Shown: piece by piece, positions 44,421 through 52,992 of the stretch
How positions within the stretch are numbered: the stretch's first letter is position 1
Layout: each line of letters opens with the position of its first letter
Assembly: GCF_035294505.1 (NCBI RefSeq)
Contig: NZ_DATGKU010000174.1
Coordinates: forward strand, 62,001 to 126,000
DNA length: 64,000 bases
From: Chthonomonas sp035294505
GTDB lineage: Bacteria > Armatimonadota > Chthonomonadetes > Chthonomonadales > Chthonomonadaceae
Direction: 5' to 3'
Notes under the pieces: model-generated
Seen by the model: the letters and a program-made list of their open reading frames with translations, nothing else
Database searches by the model: none
What the model was told of the DNA's origin: nothing
Made by a program: the position numbers and the translations under genes

Positions 44421-44694
44421 AACTTACACTCTCCAAAGGGACTACTTCGCGTACTTTAGGTCTTAACGGTATACGCGAAAATTCACATAGTTTAAAACAG
44501 TTAGTATTTCCTAAAAAGTTCCCTCACCGATATAGCCTCCCCCTAAAGAGGCCTCTTACTAGGAAATACCTGTATCGAAAGACTCTTTTAACGCCGAAAA
44601 GTTTCGCCTTTTCTCAACACATCGAAATGCAGGACATCGGCATGTCCTTGTTGAAGTTATAGGTTAAACAGAATCGAGGAGGAGGAAGGAGAAT
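44421..44694. promoter_or_regulatory. Divergent control region with four dyads
   Basis: TTCGCGTA (44446-44453) faces TACGCGAA (44472-44479). GTATTTCCTA (44504-44513) faces TAGGAAATAC (44560-44569), 46 bp apart. AAGAGGCCTCTT is a 12-bp palindrome (44546-44557). AGGACAT-CGGC-ATGTCCT (44631-44648) lies 46 bp before the alcohol dehydrogenase start. Any of these could be regulator sites. No clear -35/-10 pair is visible. Confidence 0.5.
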
Positions 44695-45816
44695 ATGTCG
44701 AGCCGTCAAGGGAAAGCGGTACTGCTGAACGCCCCCGATACGCCCGCCGTTGTTGAGGATATCCTTGTAGACCCGCCCGGCCCCAATGAGGTTCTTGTGA
44801 GAATCGTCGCCAGCGGGGTATGCCATACAGACCTCACGGTGAAAAATCTGAAAGGCATGGGCATGCCTTTCCCCATCGTACTCGGCCATGAGGGCGCCGG
44901 TTATGTCGAAGAGGTAGGGGAAGGGGTAACCCATCTCGCGCCAGGCGACCCGGTGGTACTTGCCTACCGCGCCCCTTGCGAACAGTGCCCGGCCTGCCGT
45001 CGGGGAGATCCACGCCACTGCTACGTAGCCCTACGTCCCAAACAACGCATTCACCGCAAGCGCGATGGTGCTCTCTGTTCGCAAGTGCTTCGCTGCGGCA
45101 CCTTCAGCACCTATACGGTGGTTCATGCAAAGGCTGCCATCAAGATGCCTACGGATATGCCCCTCGACAAGGCATGTCTCATTGCCTGCGGAGTCGTCAC
45201 CGGCGTCGGTGCTACCTTCAACACCACCCCGGTCTTTGCCGGCTCTCGCGTGGCCGTTATTGGCTGCGGAGGGGTGGGGCTAAGTGTCATTCAGGGTGCA
45301 AAGCTAGCCCATGCGCGTCAGATCATCGCCATTGACATTAACCCAACGAAGCTGGAATGGGCCCGAAAGTTCGGAGCCACGCACACCGTTAATGCGCGCG
45401 AGACAGACCCTGTTGCCGTCGTGCGCGCCCTTACCGAAGATGGCTACGACGGTGGGGTAGAGTTCGCCTTTGAGGCCACCGGCATCCCCTCCTGCATCGA
45501 ACAGGCCGTACGCATGCTCGCCTATGGAGGTACCGCAACAACCATAGGCCTTCCTGCAGCCACCGATAGCGTTACCCTTAATTTGGGCGATATGGCCACC
45601 GGTGTCTATTGGAACAAAGCCGCCCTGCGGGTCTGCCATGCGGGCGATACGCTTCCGTCACACGATTTTCCCCTCCTGGCCCAGCTCTACCTACAAAAAC
45701 AGCTTAATCTCGACGACATGGTCACCCGAATTATCGGGCTAGAGGATGTGGAAGACGCCTTCCATGAGATGGAAACAGGCAATGTGATCCGCTCGGTCAT
45801 TAAACTTCCTGTATAA
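44695..45816 (+). CDS. Zinc-dependent alcohol dehydrogenase (class III-like MDR)
   Basis: 373 residues. Catalytic zinc ligands are C43 (SGVCHTD), H65 (LGHEGAG) and C165 (IACGVVTGVG). The structural zinc site has C95, C98, C101 and C109. The Rossmann motif GCGGVG spans 190-195. The length and the insertion around 110-135 resemble the class III, glutathione- or mycothiol-linked formaldehyde dehydrogenase branch, but the thiol specificity cannot be read here. It oxidises an alcohol or hydroxymethyl adduct with NAD. A strong GGAGGAGGAAGGAG stretch precedes the ATG. Divergent regulator upstream, DUF2252 gene 20 bp downstream. Confidence 0.88.
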   Translation: MSSRQGKAVLLNAPDTPAVVEDILVDPPGPNEVLVRIVASGVCHTDLTVKNLKGMGMPFPIVLGHEGAGYVEEVGEGVTHLAPGDPVVLAYRAPCEQCPACRRGDPRHCYVALRPKQRIHRKRDGALCSQVLRCGTFSTYTVVHAKAAIKMPTDMPLDKACLIACGVVTGVGATFNTTPVFAGSRVAVIGCGGVGLSVIQGAKLAHARQIIAIDINPTKLEWARKFGATHTVNARETDPVAVVRALTEDGYDGGVEFAFEATGIPSCIEQAVRMLAYGGTATTIGLPAATDSVTLNLGDMATGVYWNKAALRVCHAGDTLPSHDFPLLAQLYLQKQLNLDDMVTRIIGLEDVEDAFHEMETGNVIRSVIKLPV

Positions 45817-45836
45817 AGGGGGGGCACCTGCACCGG

Positions 45837-46946
45837 GTGAAGATACAACGAGCAACACAACTCTACAACGAATGGATGGCCCTTTATACCGTGCCGGTAG
45901 AATCGGATCTGCAACTCAAATACAAGGCCATGGCCTCCGGCGCATTCCCTTTTTTACGGGCCACCTTCTATCGCTGGATGCAGCGTTGGCCGAAGGTTTG
46001 CTCCGAGTTTGCTAAAGCGCCTGTTGTGCTTGCCGTTGGCGACCTCCATGTGGAAAACTTCGGCACCTGGCGCGACGCCGAGGGACGCCTTGTTTGGGGC
46101 ATCAACGACTTTGACGAGACGGCGCATTTCCCCTATACTCTTGACCTTACCCGCCTCGCAACAAGTGCTCTCTTGGCTATCAAGGAGAACCACCTTCATC
46201 TCGCAGCCGACACGGCCTGCACGGCCATTCTGGAGGGCTATCTTGAAAGCCTTGAGAAAGGTGGGCGTCCTTATGTTCTTGCCGAAGAGCACGGTTGGCT
46301 ACGCCGTTTAAGCACCGGTGAACTGCGTAACCCCGAAAAGTTCTTCCAAAAAATGAACGCCCTACCCGATCCGGAAGAGCCGATTCCAGAAAGCGCCCAA
46401 GTGGCGCTGGAACACCTTTTACCGGCGAAGGGGCTAGCTTATAAGCTGAAACGCCGCATCGCAGGACTTGGTAGCCTCGGACGCCCGCGCTATGCGGCTA
46501 TCGCTGAATGGGAAGGAGGTCTGGTTGTTCGTGAAGCGAAAGCGCTCCTTCCCTCGGCAGCCCTTTGGGCAGCGGGGCTGGAGCGTGCTCCTGAAATCTA
46601 TTACCAGGCTATTCTCGATCGCTCCGTGCGCTGTCGTGATCCCTTCGTTCGCCTTGAAGGGCACTGGATCGTCCGCCGTCTCGCGCCCGATTGCTCGCGG
46701 ATCGAGCTATCTCAGTTGCCTCAGGAGCGTGATGAAAAAAGGCTTCTCCATGCCATGGGCTTTGAAACAGCCAACGTTCACCTCGGCTCCGCAAACTGCT
46801 TAGCAGATGTCTTTCCACACGCAAAACGACTTAAAGCCGGCCAACTACTTTCTGCAGCTCAAGCGATGGCAGAAGCTACCCTCGACGATTGGCAGAAATG
46901 GTGCCAAGAACCCTTGCCTGAGAAAAAAACGACGAAGTCACGCTAG
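45837..46946 (+). CDS. DUF2252 family protein
   Basis: 369 residues. VLAVGDLHVENFGTW (about 64-78) followed by VWGINDFDETAHFPYTLDLTRLATS (about 84-108) is the DUF2252 hallmark and resembles the catalytic HxDxxxxN and metal-binding D of the protein-kinase-like phosphotransferase fold. DUF2252 is uncharacterised; phosphotransfer is only inferred from this likeness. The start is GTG at 45837, behind a G-rich site and 20 bp after the alcohol dehydrogenase, so the two are probably co-transcribed. Confidence 0.85.
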   Translation: MKIQRATQLYNEWMALYTVPVESDLQLKYKAMASGAFPFLRATFYRWMQRWPKVCSEFAKAPVVLAVGDLHVENFGTWRDAEGRLVWGINDFDETAHFPYTLDLTRLATSALLAIKENHLHLAADTACTAILEGYLESLEKGGRPYVLAEEHGWLRRLSTGELRNPEKFFQKMNALPDPEEPIPESAQVALEHLLPAKGLAYKLKRRIAGLGSLGRPRYAAIAEWEGGLVVREAKALLPSAALWAAGLERAPEIYYQAILDRSVRCRDPFVRLEGHWIVRRLAPDCSRIELSQLPQERDEKRLLHAMGFETANVHLGSANCLADVFPHAKRLKAGQLLSAAQAMAEATLDDWQKWCQEPLPEKKTTKSR

Positions 46947-47050
46947 AGCCTCATCGCGCAACCTCTTTTTGGGGTATTGGTATTAAGAAGGAAAATCGTG
47001 CCGCTAGCAACGGCATGTGTCGAGCCTTACTTTAGAACAGGGAGCTTTCT

Positions 47051-48148
47051 ATGGAAAGAATCTATAACTTTAGCGCCGGCCCCGCCATGTTGCCCCTACC
47101 GGTGCTCGAAGAAGCGAGCAAAGGCGTGCTCGAAATCCAAAATTCCGGCATGTCCATTCTAGAGGTCAGCCATCGGGGCAAACACTATGAAGCCATTCAC
47201 CACGATACCATCCAACGTGTGCTCTCCGTGCTCAACCTCTCCCCCGACGAATTCGATGTTCTCTTTTTGGGCGGAGGGGCGAGCTTGCAGTTTGCCATGC
47301 TCCCAATGAACTTCCTTCGTGCCGGTCAAACGGCCGACTATGTCAACACCGGCGAATGGGCTGTTAAAGCCATCGCCGAGGCAAAACGCTTCGGCACCGT
47401 GAATATTGCCGGCACCTCAGAAGATAGACGCTATTCCTACATCCCTACCGACCTGCATCTCTCCCCAAACGCGCGCTATGTCCACATCACTACAAACAAC
47501 ACAATCGAAGGTACCGAATGGCATACCCTACCGGTGACCAACGGGGTGCCGCTGGTGGCAGACTGCTCCTCCGATATCTTTGCACGCGAATTAGACTATT
47601 CGCGTTTCCACCTCTTTTATGCCGGCGCTCAAAAAAACGCCGGCCCCGCGGGCGTTACCCTCGTGGTGGCGAGAAAAGAGTTTCTGCAACAAGCTGCCGA
47701 CGATGTGCCCGTTATCCTCTCCTACAAAACCCACGCGAAGGCGAATTCGCTCTACAATACACCCCCAGTATTCGCCATCTACGTGATGAACCTGGTTCTG
47801 AAATGGATCGAGGCCCAGGGAGGCCTCAAAGCCGTTGAAGCGAATAATCGCCAGAAAGCAGCCCTCATCTACGACGCCCTCGATGCGCACCCCGATGTCT
47901 ACGAACCCACCGTAACGCAAAAGGCCGATCGCTCCCTCATGAATGTGACCTTCCGGCTTAAAAACACGGAATGGGAAACGGCTTTCCTAGAAGGCGCCAA
48001 GGCGAGAAGAATGGATGGCTTGAAAGGCCACCGATCCGTAGGAGGGTTTCGCGCCTCCATCTACAATGCATTTCCTTTAGAAGGCTGTCAGGCGCTTGCA
48101 GACTATCTCCATGCATTCGCCTCCAACCCCACATCAAAAGCGAGCTAA
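47051..48148 (+). CDS. serC: Phosphoserine aminotransferase
   Basis: 365 residues, the standard SerC length. The N terminus IYNFSAGPAMLP, FLGGGASLQF (PLP phosphate binding), VADCSSDIFAREL and the PLP lysine K195 in YAGAQKNAGPAG are all present, as is the terminal RASIYNAFPLEGCQAL. It forms 3-phosphoserine from 3-phosphohydroxypyruvate and glutamate, and 4-phosphohydroxythreonine in pyridoxal phosphate synthesis. AGGGAG precedes the ATG. The pepV-like gene begins 10 bp downstream. Confidence 0.95.
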   Translation: MERIYNFSAGPAMLPLPVLEEASKGVLEIQNSGMSILEVSHRGKHYEAIHHDTIQRVLSVLNLSPDEFDVLFLGGGASLQFAMLPMNFLRAGQTADYVNTGEWAVKAIAEAKRFGTVNIAGTSEDRRYSYIPTDLHLSPNARYVHITTNNTIEGTEWHTLPVTNGVPLVADCSSDIFARELDYSRFHLFYAGAQKNAGPAGVTLVVARKEFLQQAADDVPVILSYKTHAKANSLYNTPPVFAIYVMNLVLKWIEAQGGLKAVEANNRQKAALIYDALDAHPDVYEPTVTQKADRSLMNVTFRLKNTEWETAFLEGAKARRMDGLKGHRSVGGFRASIYNAFPLEGCQALADYLHAFASNPTSKAS

Positions 48149-48158
48149 GAGGCAAGAA

Positions 48159-49559
48159 ATGGATCAAGCTATAGAAAAACTGCACCGTTGGATTGATGAA
48201 CACCAGAATGAGATCGTCGAGATGCTTCAGGGGGTTTTGCGCATCCCAAGTGTGGAAGGTCCACCAGAACCCAATGCGCCCTATGGCCGCGCCGTTCGCG
48301 AGGCTCTCGACTATACTCTCGAACTGAGTCGCAAACTCGGCTTTCGCGTGCGCGATATTGACGGCCACGCGGGAGATGCGGAGTTCGGTGAAGGCCCCGA
48401 ATATATAGGGGTATTAGGGCATCTCGATGTTGTCCCTGAAGGAGATGGATGGCACCACCCACCCTACGGCGCCGAAATAGAAGATGGCTATATCTACGCG
48501 CGGGGCGCCTCTGACGATAAAGGCCCAACCTATGCCGCGCTCTACGCGGCGAAAGCGCTCATGGAGAGTGGCTTGCCGCTTCGTCGCCGCGTCCGCATTA
48601 TCTTCGGCTGCAATGAGGAGAGCGGTTTTGGCTGCATGCATCATTACTTCGATGTAACAAAGCAAGAGCGCCCTCTCTACGGATTCACGCCCGATGCCTC
48701 CTTCCCTCTCATCTATGCCGAGAAAGGCATCGTGAATCTTACTCTCTCCAAACTCCTCCCGAAGAACAACGCCGGTCTCTACATCGCCCATGCACAAGGA
48801 GGCCGCCGTCCCAATATGGTGCCCGATCACGCAACCGCCCTCCTTGCCGGCAGCGAAGAAGCGTTGCGTGAGGCAGAAACCCGCCTACACCGCTACTGGG
48901 ATCGTAACATTACGTTCAGCTATACCGATGGAGGCATCAAAATAGAGGCCATCGGCAAATCGGCACACGGCAGCCACCCTACCGCAGGCGACAACGCCAT
49001 CGTGCGGCTTGCCCGCGTCTTATGCGAGCTTGAGTTGCCCGAACGCTCCCTCTGGCTCGATTGGGTTGTACACGCCTCCGATACAGCCGGCAGCGGCTTG
49101 GGAATCGCCCATCGGGACGATGTGTCCGGCCCTCTCACCTCCAACCTCGGTGTCCTAGAATACAAGGAAGAACGGGTTTTTCTTACCTACAATATCCGTT
49201 ATCCTGTTACCTGGCCGTTAGACAGTCTTCTGGCGCAAGGACGCCCGTTTTGGGAGAAAGAGGGATGGAACTACGAGGTTACTCAAGGGCATGCCCCTCT
49301 CTACGTGCCGCTTGATCAGGAACCGGTGGCAACTCTTCTGCGCGTCTATCGCGAGGAAACCGGCGATACGAAAAGCCAGCCCGGCACGATGGGCGGTGGC
49401 ACCTATGCACGGGCCACACCCCGCACCGTTGCCTACGGAGCCGCTTTCCCCGATGGGAAGGATGGCCCAGCGCACGAACCGGACGAGCGCATTGCGATCC
49501 AGTCCTTGCTGAAAGCGGCAAAAATCTACGCTCATGCCCTATACGAACTCGCTAAGTGA
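48159..49559 (+). CDS. pepV: PepV-type dipeptidase (M20 family)
   Basis: About 466 residues. M20 metal site: H88 and D90 in GVLGHLDVVPEGDGW, bridging D120 in ARGASDDKGP, general base E153 and ligand E154 in GCNEESGFGC. The inserted lid domain and GGTYARATP near the C terminus match PepV. It would hydrolyse dipeptides with two zinc ions in the cytoplasm. I chose the ATG at 48159, after the serC stop and behind AAGAGG; an upstream in-frame start at 48096 would overlap serC by 53 bp and add residues unlike the family. Confidence 0.9.
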   Translation: MDQAIEKLHRWIDEHQNEIVEMLQGVLRIPSVEGPPEPNAPYGRAVREALDYTLELSRKLGFRVRDIDGHAGDAEFGEGPEYIGVLGHLDVVPEGDGWHHPPYGAEIEDGYIYARGASDDKGPTYAALYAAKALMESGLPLRRRVRIIFGCNEESGFGCMHHYFDVTKQERPLYGFTPDASFPLIYAEKGIVNLTLSKLLPKNNAGLYIAHAQGGRRPNMVPDHATALLAGSEEALREAETRLHRYWDRNITFSYTDGGIKIEAIGKSAHGSHPTAGDNAIVRLARVLCELELPERSLWLDWVVHASDTAGSGLGIAHRDDVSGPLTSNLGVLEYKEERVFLTYNIRYPVTWPLDSLLAQGRPFWEKEGWNYEVTQGHAPLYVPLDQEPVATLLRVYREETGDTKSQPGTMGGGTYARATPRTVAYGAAFPDGKDGPAHEPDERIAIQSLLKAAKIYAHALYELAK

Positions 49560-49587
49560 TTCTGCCCTGAGCAGATGCCAAAACAAA

Positions 49588-49616
49588 GGGCTGCGTGCGA
49601 TAACAACACGCAGCCC
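49588..49616. terminator. Terminator-like hairpin after pepV
   Basis: GGGCTGCGTG (49588-49597) pairs perfectly with CACGCAGCCC (49607-49616), 9-nt loop. No T-run follows on the plus strand; the A-rich left flank gives T-rich sequence on the minus strand. It probably ends serC-pepV. A second small dyad, TCGTCT/AGACGA (49656-49678), lies further on, and TATATA (49735) may be a -10 box for the next gene. Confidence 0.6.
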
Positions 49617-49770
49617 AAACCCTATCAAAACACAACTTAACTTTGCAAGGAGTTGTCGTCTTACGAACGGTTAGACGATACTAGGCTAAGAAAGTTCAGA
49701 ATCGAAGTAGGCAGGAAACATCCCGGCCAATAGAGTATATACAACGGACAACCTAAAGAGGAGTGCGAAA

Positions 49771-50604
49771 ATGATCACGTCTGCAGAGACTTTACCCGAT
49801 CTCTCCTCACCTTATCCGCTCAAAAAAGAGCAGATAGAGGCCTATCAACGGGATGGCCACATTCTACTGAGAGGCGTTTGCTCACCCGAAGAAATAGCCG
49901 TTTACGGCCCTATCATCCGTGAAGCCGCTTATCGCTACAACACCCAAAATCTGCCCATCGAACAACGCGATACCTACGGCAAAGCGTTCCTTCAAATTAT
50001 GAACCTCTGGGTTCGAGACGAGCGGGTTCGTAAATATGTTCTGGCCCGTCGTTTTGCGCGCATCGCGGCGGAGCTGATGGGCGTGGAGGGCGTCCGAATC
50101 TATCACGATCAAGCCCTCTTTAAGGAGGCAGGGGGTGGCCCAACCCCATGGCATCAGGATTTCTACTACTGGCCTCTCGATACCGACAAGACGATCACCA
50201 CGTGGATGCCATTAGTAGATGCCGACGAGACGATGGGCACCATGACCTTTGCTTCCGGCTCTCACACCCAAGGCTTTCTCGGGCACTTTGAGATCGGTGA
50301 TACATCCGAAGAGTACTTCAGAAATTTCGTAGCTGAACACGGCTTTCCCCTTAGCCCGGCAGGGGCTATGAAAGCGGGCGATGCCACATTCCATGCCGGT
50401 GCCACCCTCCATTCCGCCCCCGGCAATAAAAGCGATCGCAACAGAGAGGTCATGACCATCATCTACTTCGCCGATGGCGTTCGCGTGATGGAGAAGCCCG
50501 ACAATAAAAATCGCTGGCTCGACCTTGAAACCTGGCTCCCAGGTGTGAAACCCGGAGAGCTAGCGGTGAGCAAACTGAATCCTTTAGTCTATCGAAAGGA
50601 GTAA
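49771..50604 (+). CDS. Phytanoyl-CoA dioxygenase (PhyH) family oxygenase
   Basis: 277 residues of the Fe(II)/2-oxoglutarate oxygenase fold. H128-x-D130 in PTPWHQDFYYWP and the distal H214 in TLHSAPGNKS make the iron triad, and the arginine in SDRNREVM (about 223) probably binds 2-oxoglutarate. PhyH relatives in bacteria hydroxylate varied small molecules and the substrate cannot be read from the sequence. AGAGGAG precedes the ATG. The DUF1080 gene follows 28 bp downstream. Confidence 0.85.
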   Translation: MITSAETLPDLSSPYPLKKEQIEAYQRDGHILLRGVCSPEEIAVYGPIIREAAYRYNTQNLPIEQRDTYGKAFLQIMNLWVRDERVRKYVLARRFARIAAELMGVEGVRIYHDQALFKEAGGGPTPWHQDFYYWPLDTDKTITTWMPLVDADETMGTMTFASGSHTQGFLGHFEIGDTSEEYFRNFVAEHGFPLSPAGAMKAGDATFHAGATLHSAPGNKSDRNREVMTIIYFADGVRVMEKPDNKNRWLDLETWLPGVKPGELAVSKLNPLVYRKE

Positions 50605-50632
50605 CCAACCTATTTCAGGAGTGCGTCAGTTC

Positions 50633-51412
50633 ATGAACAAAGCACAACTTGTACGCATAGGGCGGCTCTTAAGCCCCTTGCTTTTGGCCGGTCTGTTCTT
50701 TGCCACCATGCACGCCCATTCTCTACCTCAACAGGCGTCTGAGCCGGCCCCAAAACCGGTGGAAAGCCCACCGGTGCCCCCTCCACCCGGAGCGAAGAAT
50801 GTGGTCTACCTTTTCACCGGCAAGCCCAACGAAATCGCCGAAAACTGGGTCTACCGAGGCAGTCACCAACCCGCTCAGTGGATATTCGACCACGGCACCA
50901 TGAGGCCACGAGGTGGGGACATAATCTCGAAACAGACCTTTACCGACTTCCACCTCCACGTCGAGTTCTGGGAGCCGTATATGCCCAACGCCCACGGGCA
51001 GGAGAGAGGAAATAGCGGCGTGGCACCCTATGGCCTCTACGAGATTCAGGTGCTCGACTCTTACGGCATTCCCGATCCCGGAACCGGAGATTGTGGGGCC
51101 GTCTATGGCCAGACAGCCCCGCTCCTTAATGCCTGCAAGCCCCCACTGCAATGGCAAACCTACGACATTATCTTTCGTGCGCCCCGATGGGATGCCAATG
51201 GAAAGAAAACGGAAGATGCACGGGTTACCGTCCTTCAAAACGGGATTGTGGTTCAAAACAACACCATCATTCCTGAACCTACGGGCATCGCCTACGGTCG
51301 TAAGGAGCACCCCGGGCCAGGACCTATCTTACTCCAAGACCATGGCTCGCCCGTCCGCTTCCGTAATGTCTGGGTGATCCCATTACCGGAGCATGGTGCA
51401 ACACACTACTAA
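50633..51412 (+). CDS. Secreted DUF1080 (3-keto-disaccharide hydrolase-like) protein
   Basis: About 259 residues with a signal peptide, then a proline-rich spacer (KPVESPPVPPPPGAK). The rest is a jelly-roll domain with RGNSGVAPYGLYEIQVLDSYG, TGDCGAVYGQTAPLLNACKPPLQWQTYDI and a final VRFRNVWVIPL strand, the DUF1080 signature. DUF1080 proteins are laminarinase-like; some act on 3-keto-glycosides. The ATG at 50633 is chosen over a GTG at 50621 because AGGAG lies too close to the GTG. A strong terminator follows. Confidence 0.85.
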   Translation: MNKAQLVRIGRLLSPLLLAGLFFATMHAHSLPQQASEPAPKPVESPPVPPPPGAKNVVYLFTGKPNEIAENWVYRGSHQPAQWIFDHGTMRPRGGDIISKQTFTDFHLHVEFWEPYMPNAHGQERGNSGVAPYGLYEIQVLDSYGIPDPGTGDCGAVYGQTAPLLNACKPPLQWQTYDIIFRAPRWDANGKKTEDARVTVLQNGIVVQNNTIIPEPTGIAYGRKEHPGPGPILLQDHGSPVRFRNVWVIPLPEHGATHY

Positions 51413-51428
51413 AGTCTGATATAGGTCC

Positions 51429-51469
51429 AAAAATCCCCTTCCTCTCCTTCACTAAGGAAGGGGATTTTT
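51429..51469. terminator. Strong bidirectional rho-independent terminator
   Basis: AAAAATCCCCTTCCT (51429-51443) pairs perfectly with AGGAAGGGGATTTTT (51455-51469), 11-nt loop, with T5 at the end on either strand. It separates the convergent DUF1080 and histidine kinase genes. Confidence 0.92.
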
Positions 51470-51504
51470 GTCATCCTATACGATGCTGAGGTAAGTGAAG
51501 CGTT

Positions 51505-52854
51505 TCAAGAAACCTGGTTCGCTTGCAGGGGCAAGCGCACGGTGAAGGTGCTCCCTTGCCCGGGTGCGCTCTCTACCGAGATCGTGCCCTTGTGAAGGTC
51601 TACAAGGTGCTTCACCAGGTAAAGCCCTAAACCGGTTCCCTGAATGTTGCGAATCTCCTCTCGCTCAAGGCGCTCGTAGGGACGGAAGAGTCGCGCACAC
51701 TCTTCTTGTGTCATACCGACTCCGTGATCTTTTACCCGCACAACCAGTGCATCCTCCTCTTTCCGTGCCGTAATACGTACCTCTCCACCTTGAGGAGAGT
51801 ATTTAAGGGCATTACTGATAAGATTCGAGAAGATCATGGTTAGCTTGTCCTCATCCGCCTCAATGGTGTTGGGCACATCATCGGCAACATCGAGGACAAG
51901 CTGATGACGATCGGTATAGAACTTATAATAGCGATAACGGTTCACCAATCGCTCTAAAACGGCGCGAATATCTACCTCGCGAATCGCTAGGGTCAAGGGC
52001 CGTCCCGCCTCAAGACGAGCTACATCGAGCAACTCGTTGATCATATCCAGTAAACGATCGGCGTCTGCTTCAATGGCACGATAAAACTCTTGCTTGGTCT
52101 CCTCATCTAGCGTATGGTCGGTATCGGCTAAAATGGTCTGGACGTAGCCTCGAATAGTGGTCAGAGGATTGCGTAGTTCATGAGCGACGAAGCCAATGAA
52201 GTCCGATTTTAGCCGATTGGCCTCTTCCATGGCCAAACGTCGTGTCTCTTGTTTGTGAAGTTCATCTTGTAAGCGCAAGCGCTCTTCTAAAGAACGACGT
52301 AGATTCTCATAAAGCCGTGCGTTTTCCAAGGCAATGGCCGCTTGATTGGAAAAAGCCTGTAGCATTTGAAGATGCTCTTCAGAAAACACTCCCGTTTTCA
52401 GACGATTGTCGAGATAAATAACACCAAGCAGTTTGTCTCGTACCAACAGAGGCACACAAAGCACAGAGCGCAGGTTATGAAACTGCACGCTTTGGCGCGA
52501 GGCAAACCGCGGATCCTCCATCGCATTGTAGGAGATCACCGGCTGCCGTGTGGTCAGCACGCTTTCCACGATAGTCTTGCTGATCTCCGCCTGGTTGCCT
52601 CCCTCTCTTCCAGAAAAAGCTGCCTCAAGCGCCGCTCGGTCAATCTGGTACATGGCCTCTCCCCAAACTTTTCCGGTGGCCACATCTACCAAGAGAATGA
52701 ACCCTCTCTCCGCTCCGACAAATTTGATCACCTGCTCCATCGCTATATCGAGAACCTGCTTAAGCTCAAGGGTCGAGTTCATGAGCTGGCCAAGCTCGAG
52801 TAGCTTTTCTAAATAGTTCTCCTGGGAAGGCGACTTTGCTGTTGTCTCCGCCAT
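51505..52854 (-). CDS. Cytoplasmic GAF-domain sensor histidine kinase
   Basis: About 449 residues without membrane helices. A GAF domain covers about 15-180 (VIKFVGAERGFILLVD, LRSVLCVPLLVRDKLLGVIYLDN, AIALENARLYENL). A coiled coil leads to the dimerisation helix with phospho-accepting H225 in FVAHELRNPLTTIRGY. The ATPase domain has the N box (SNLISNALKYSP), G1 (VKDHGVGM) and G2 (GTGLGLYLVKHLVDLH). The signal sensed is unknown and no response regulator gene is adjacent, so it is an orphan kinase. The ATG at 52854 is preferred to a GTG at 52863, which overlaps the AAGGAG site. Confidence 0.9.
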   Translation of the reverse strand: MAETTAKSPSQENYLEKLLELGQLMNSTLELKQVLDIAMEQVIKFVGAERGFILLVDVATGKVWGEAMYQIDRAALEAAFSGREGGNQAEISKTIVESVLTTRQPVISYNAMEDPRFASRQSVQFHNLRSVLCVPLLVRDKLLGVIYLDNRLKTGVFSEEHLQMLQAFSNQAAIALENARLYENLRRSLEERLRLQDELHKQETRRLAMEEANRLKSDFIGFVAHELRNPLTTIRGYVQTILADTDHTLDEETKQEFYRAIEADADRLLDMINELLDVARLEAGRPLTLAIREVDIRAVLERLVNRYRYYKFYTDRHQLVLDVADDVPNTIEADEDKLTMIFSNLISNALKYSPQGGEVRITARKEEDALVVRVKDHGVGMTQEECARLFRPYERLEREEIRNIQGTGLGLYLVKHLVDLHKGTISVESAPGQGSTFTVRLPLQANQVS

Positions 52855-52873
52855 TCTATTCACTCCTTATTTC

Positions 52874-52903
52874 TCTATATCCCTAAAAGAATCGGCCTGT
52901 AAA
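52874..52903 (-). promoter_or_regulatory. Candidate promoter of the histidine kinase gene
   Basis: On the minus strand TTTACA (52898-52903) and TATAGA (52874-52879) are 18 bp apart, giving a leader of about a dozen bases. Confidence 0.45.
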
Positions 52904-52992
52904 TTAAGAAACCGCATCCGTACTCAGAAATGTTCCCTTCCTTTGGGAGTTTCGTAAGGATAGATAGGCCTTTAGCCGATTACGGACTGCAT

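Noticed and set aside
46977..47162. Possible short leader frame before serC (GTG at 46998 behind AAGGA)
   Set aside because: It overlaps serC in another frame and the product has no recognisable attenuator features such as repeated serine codons.
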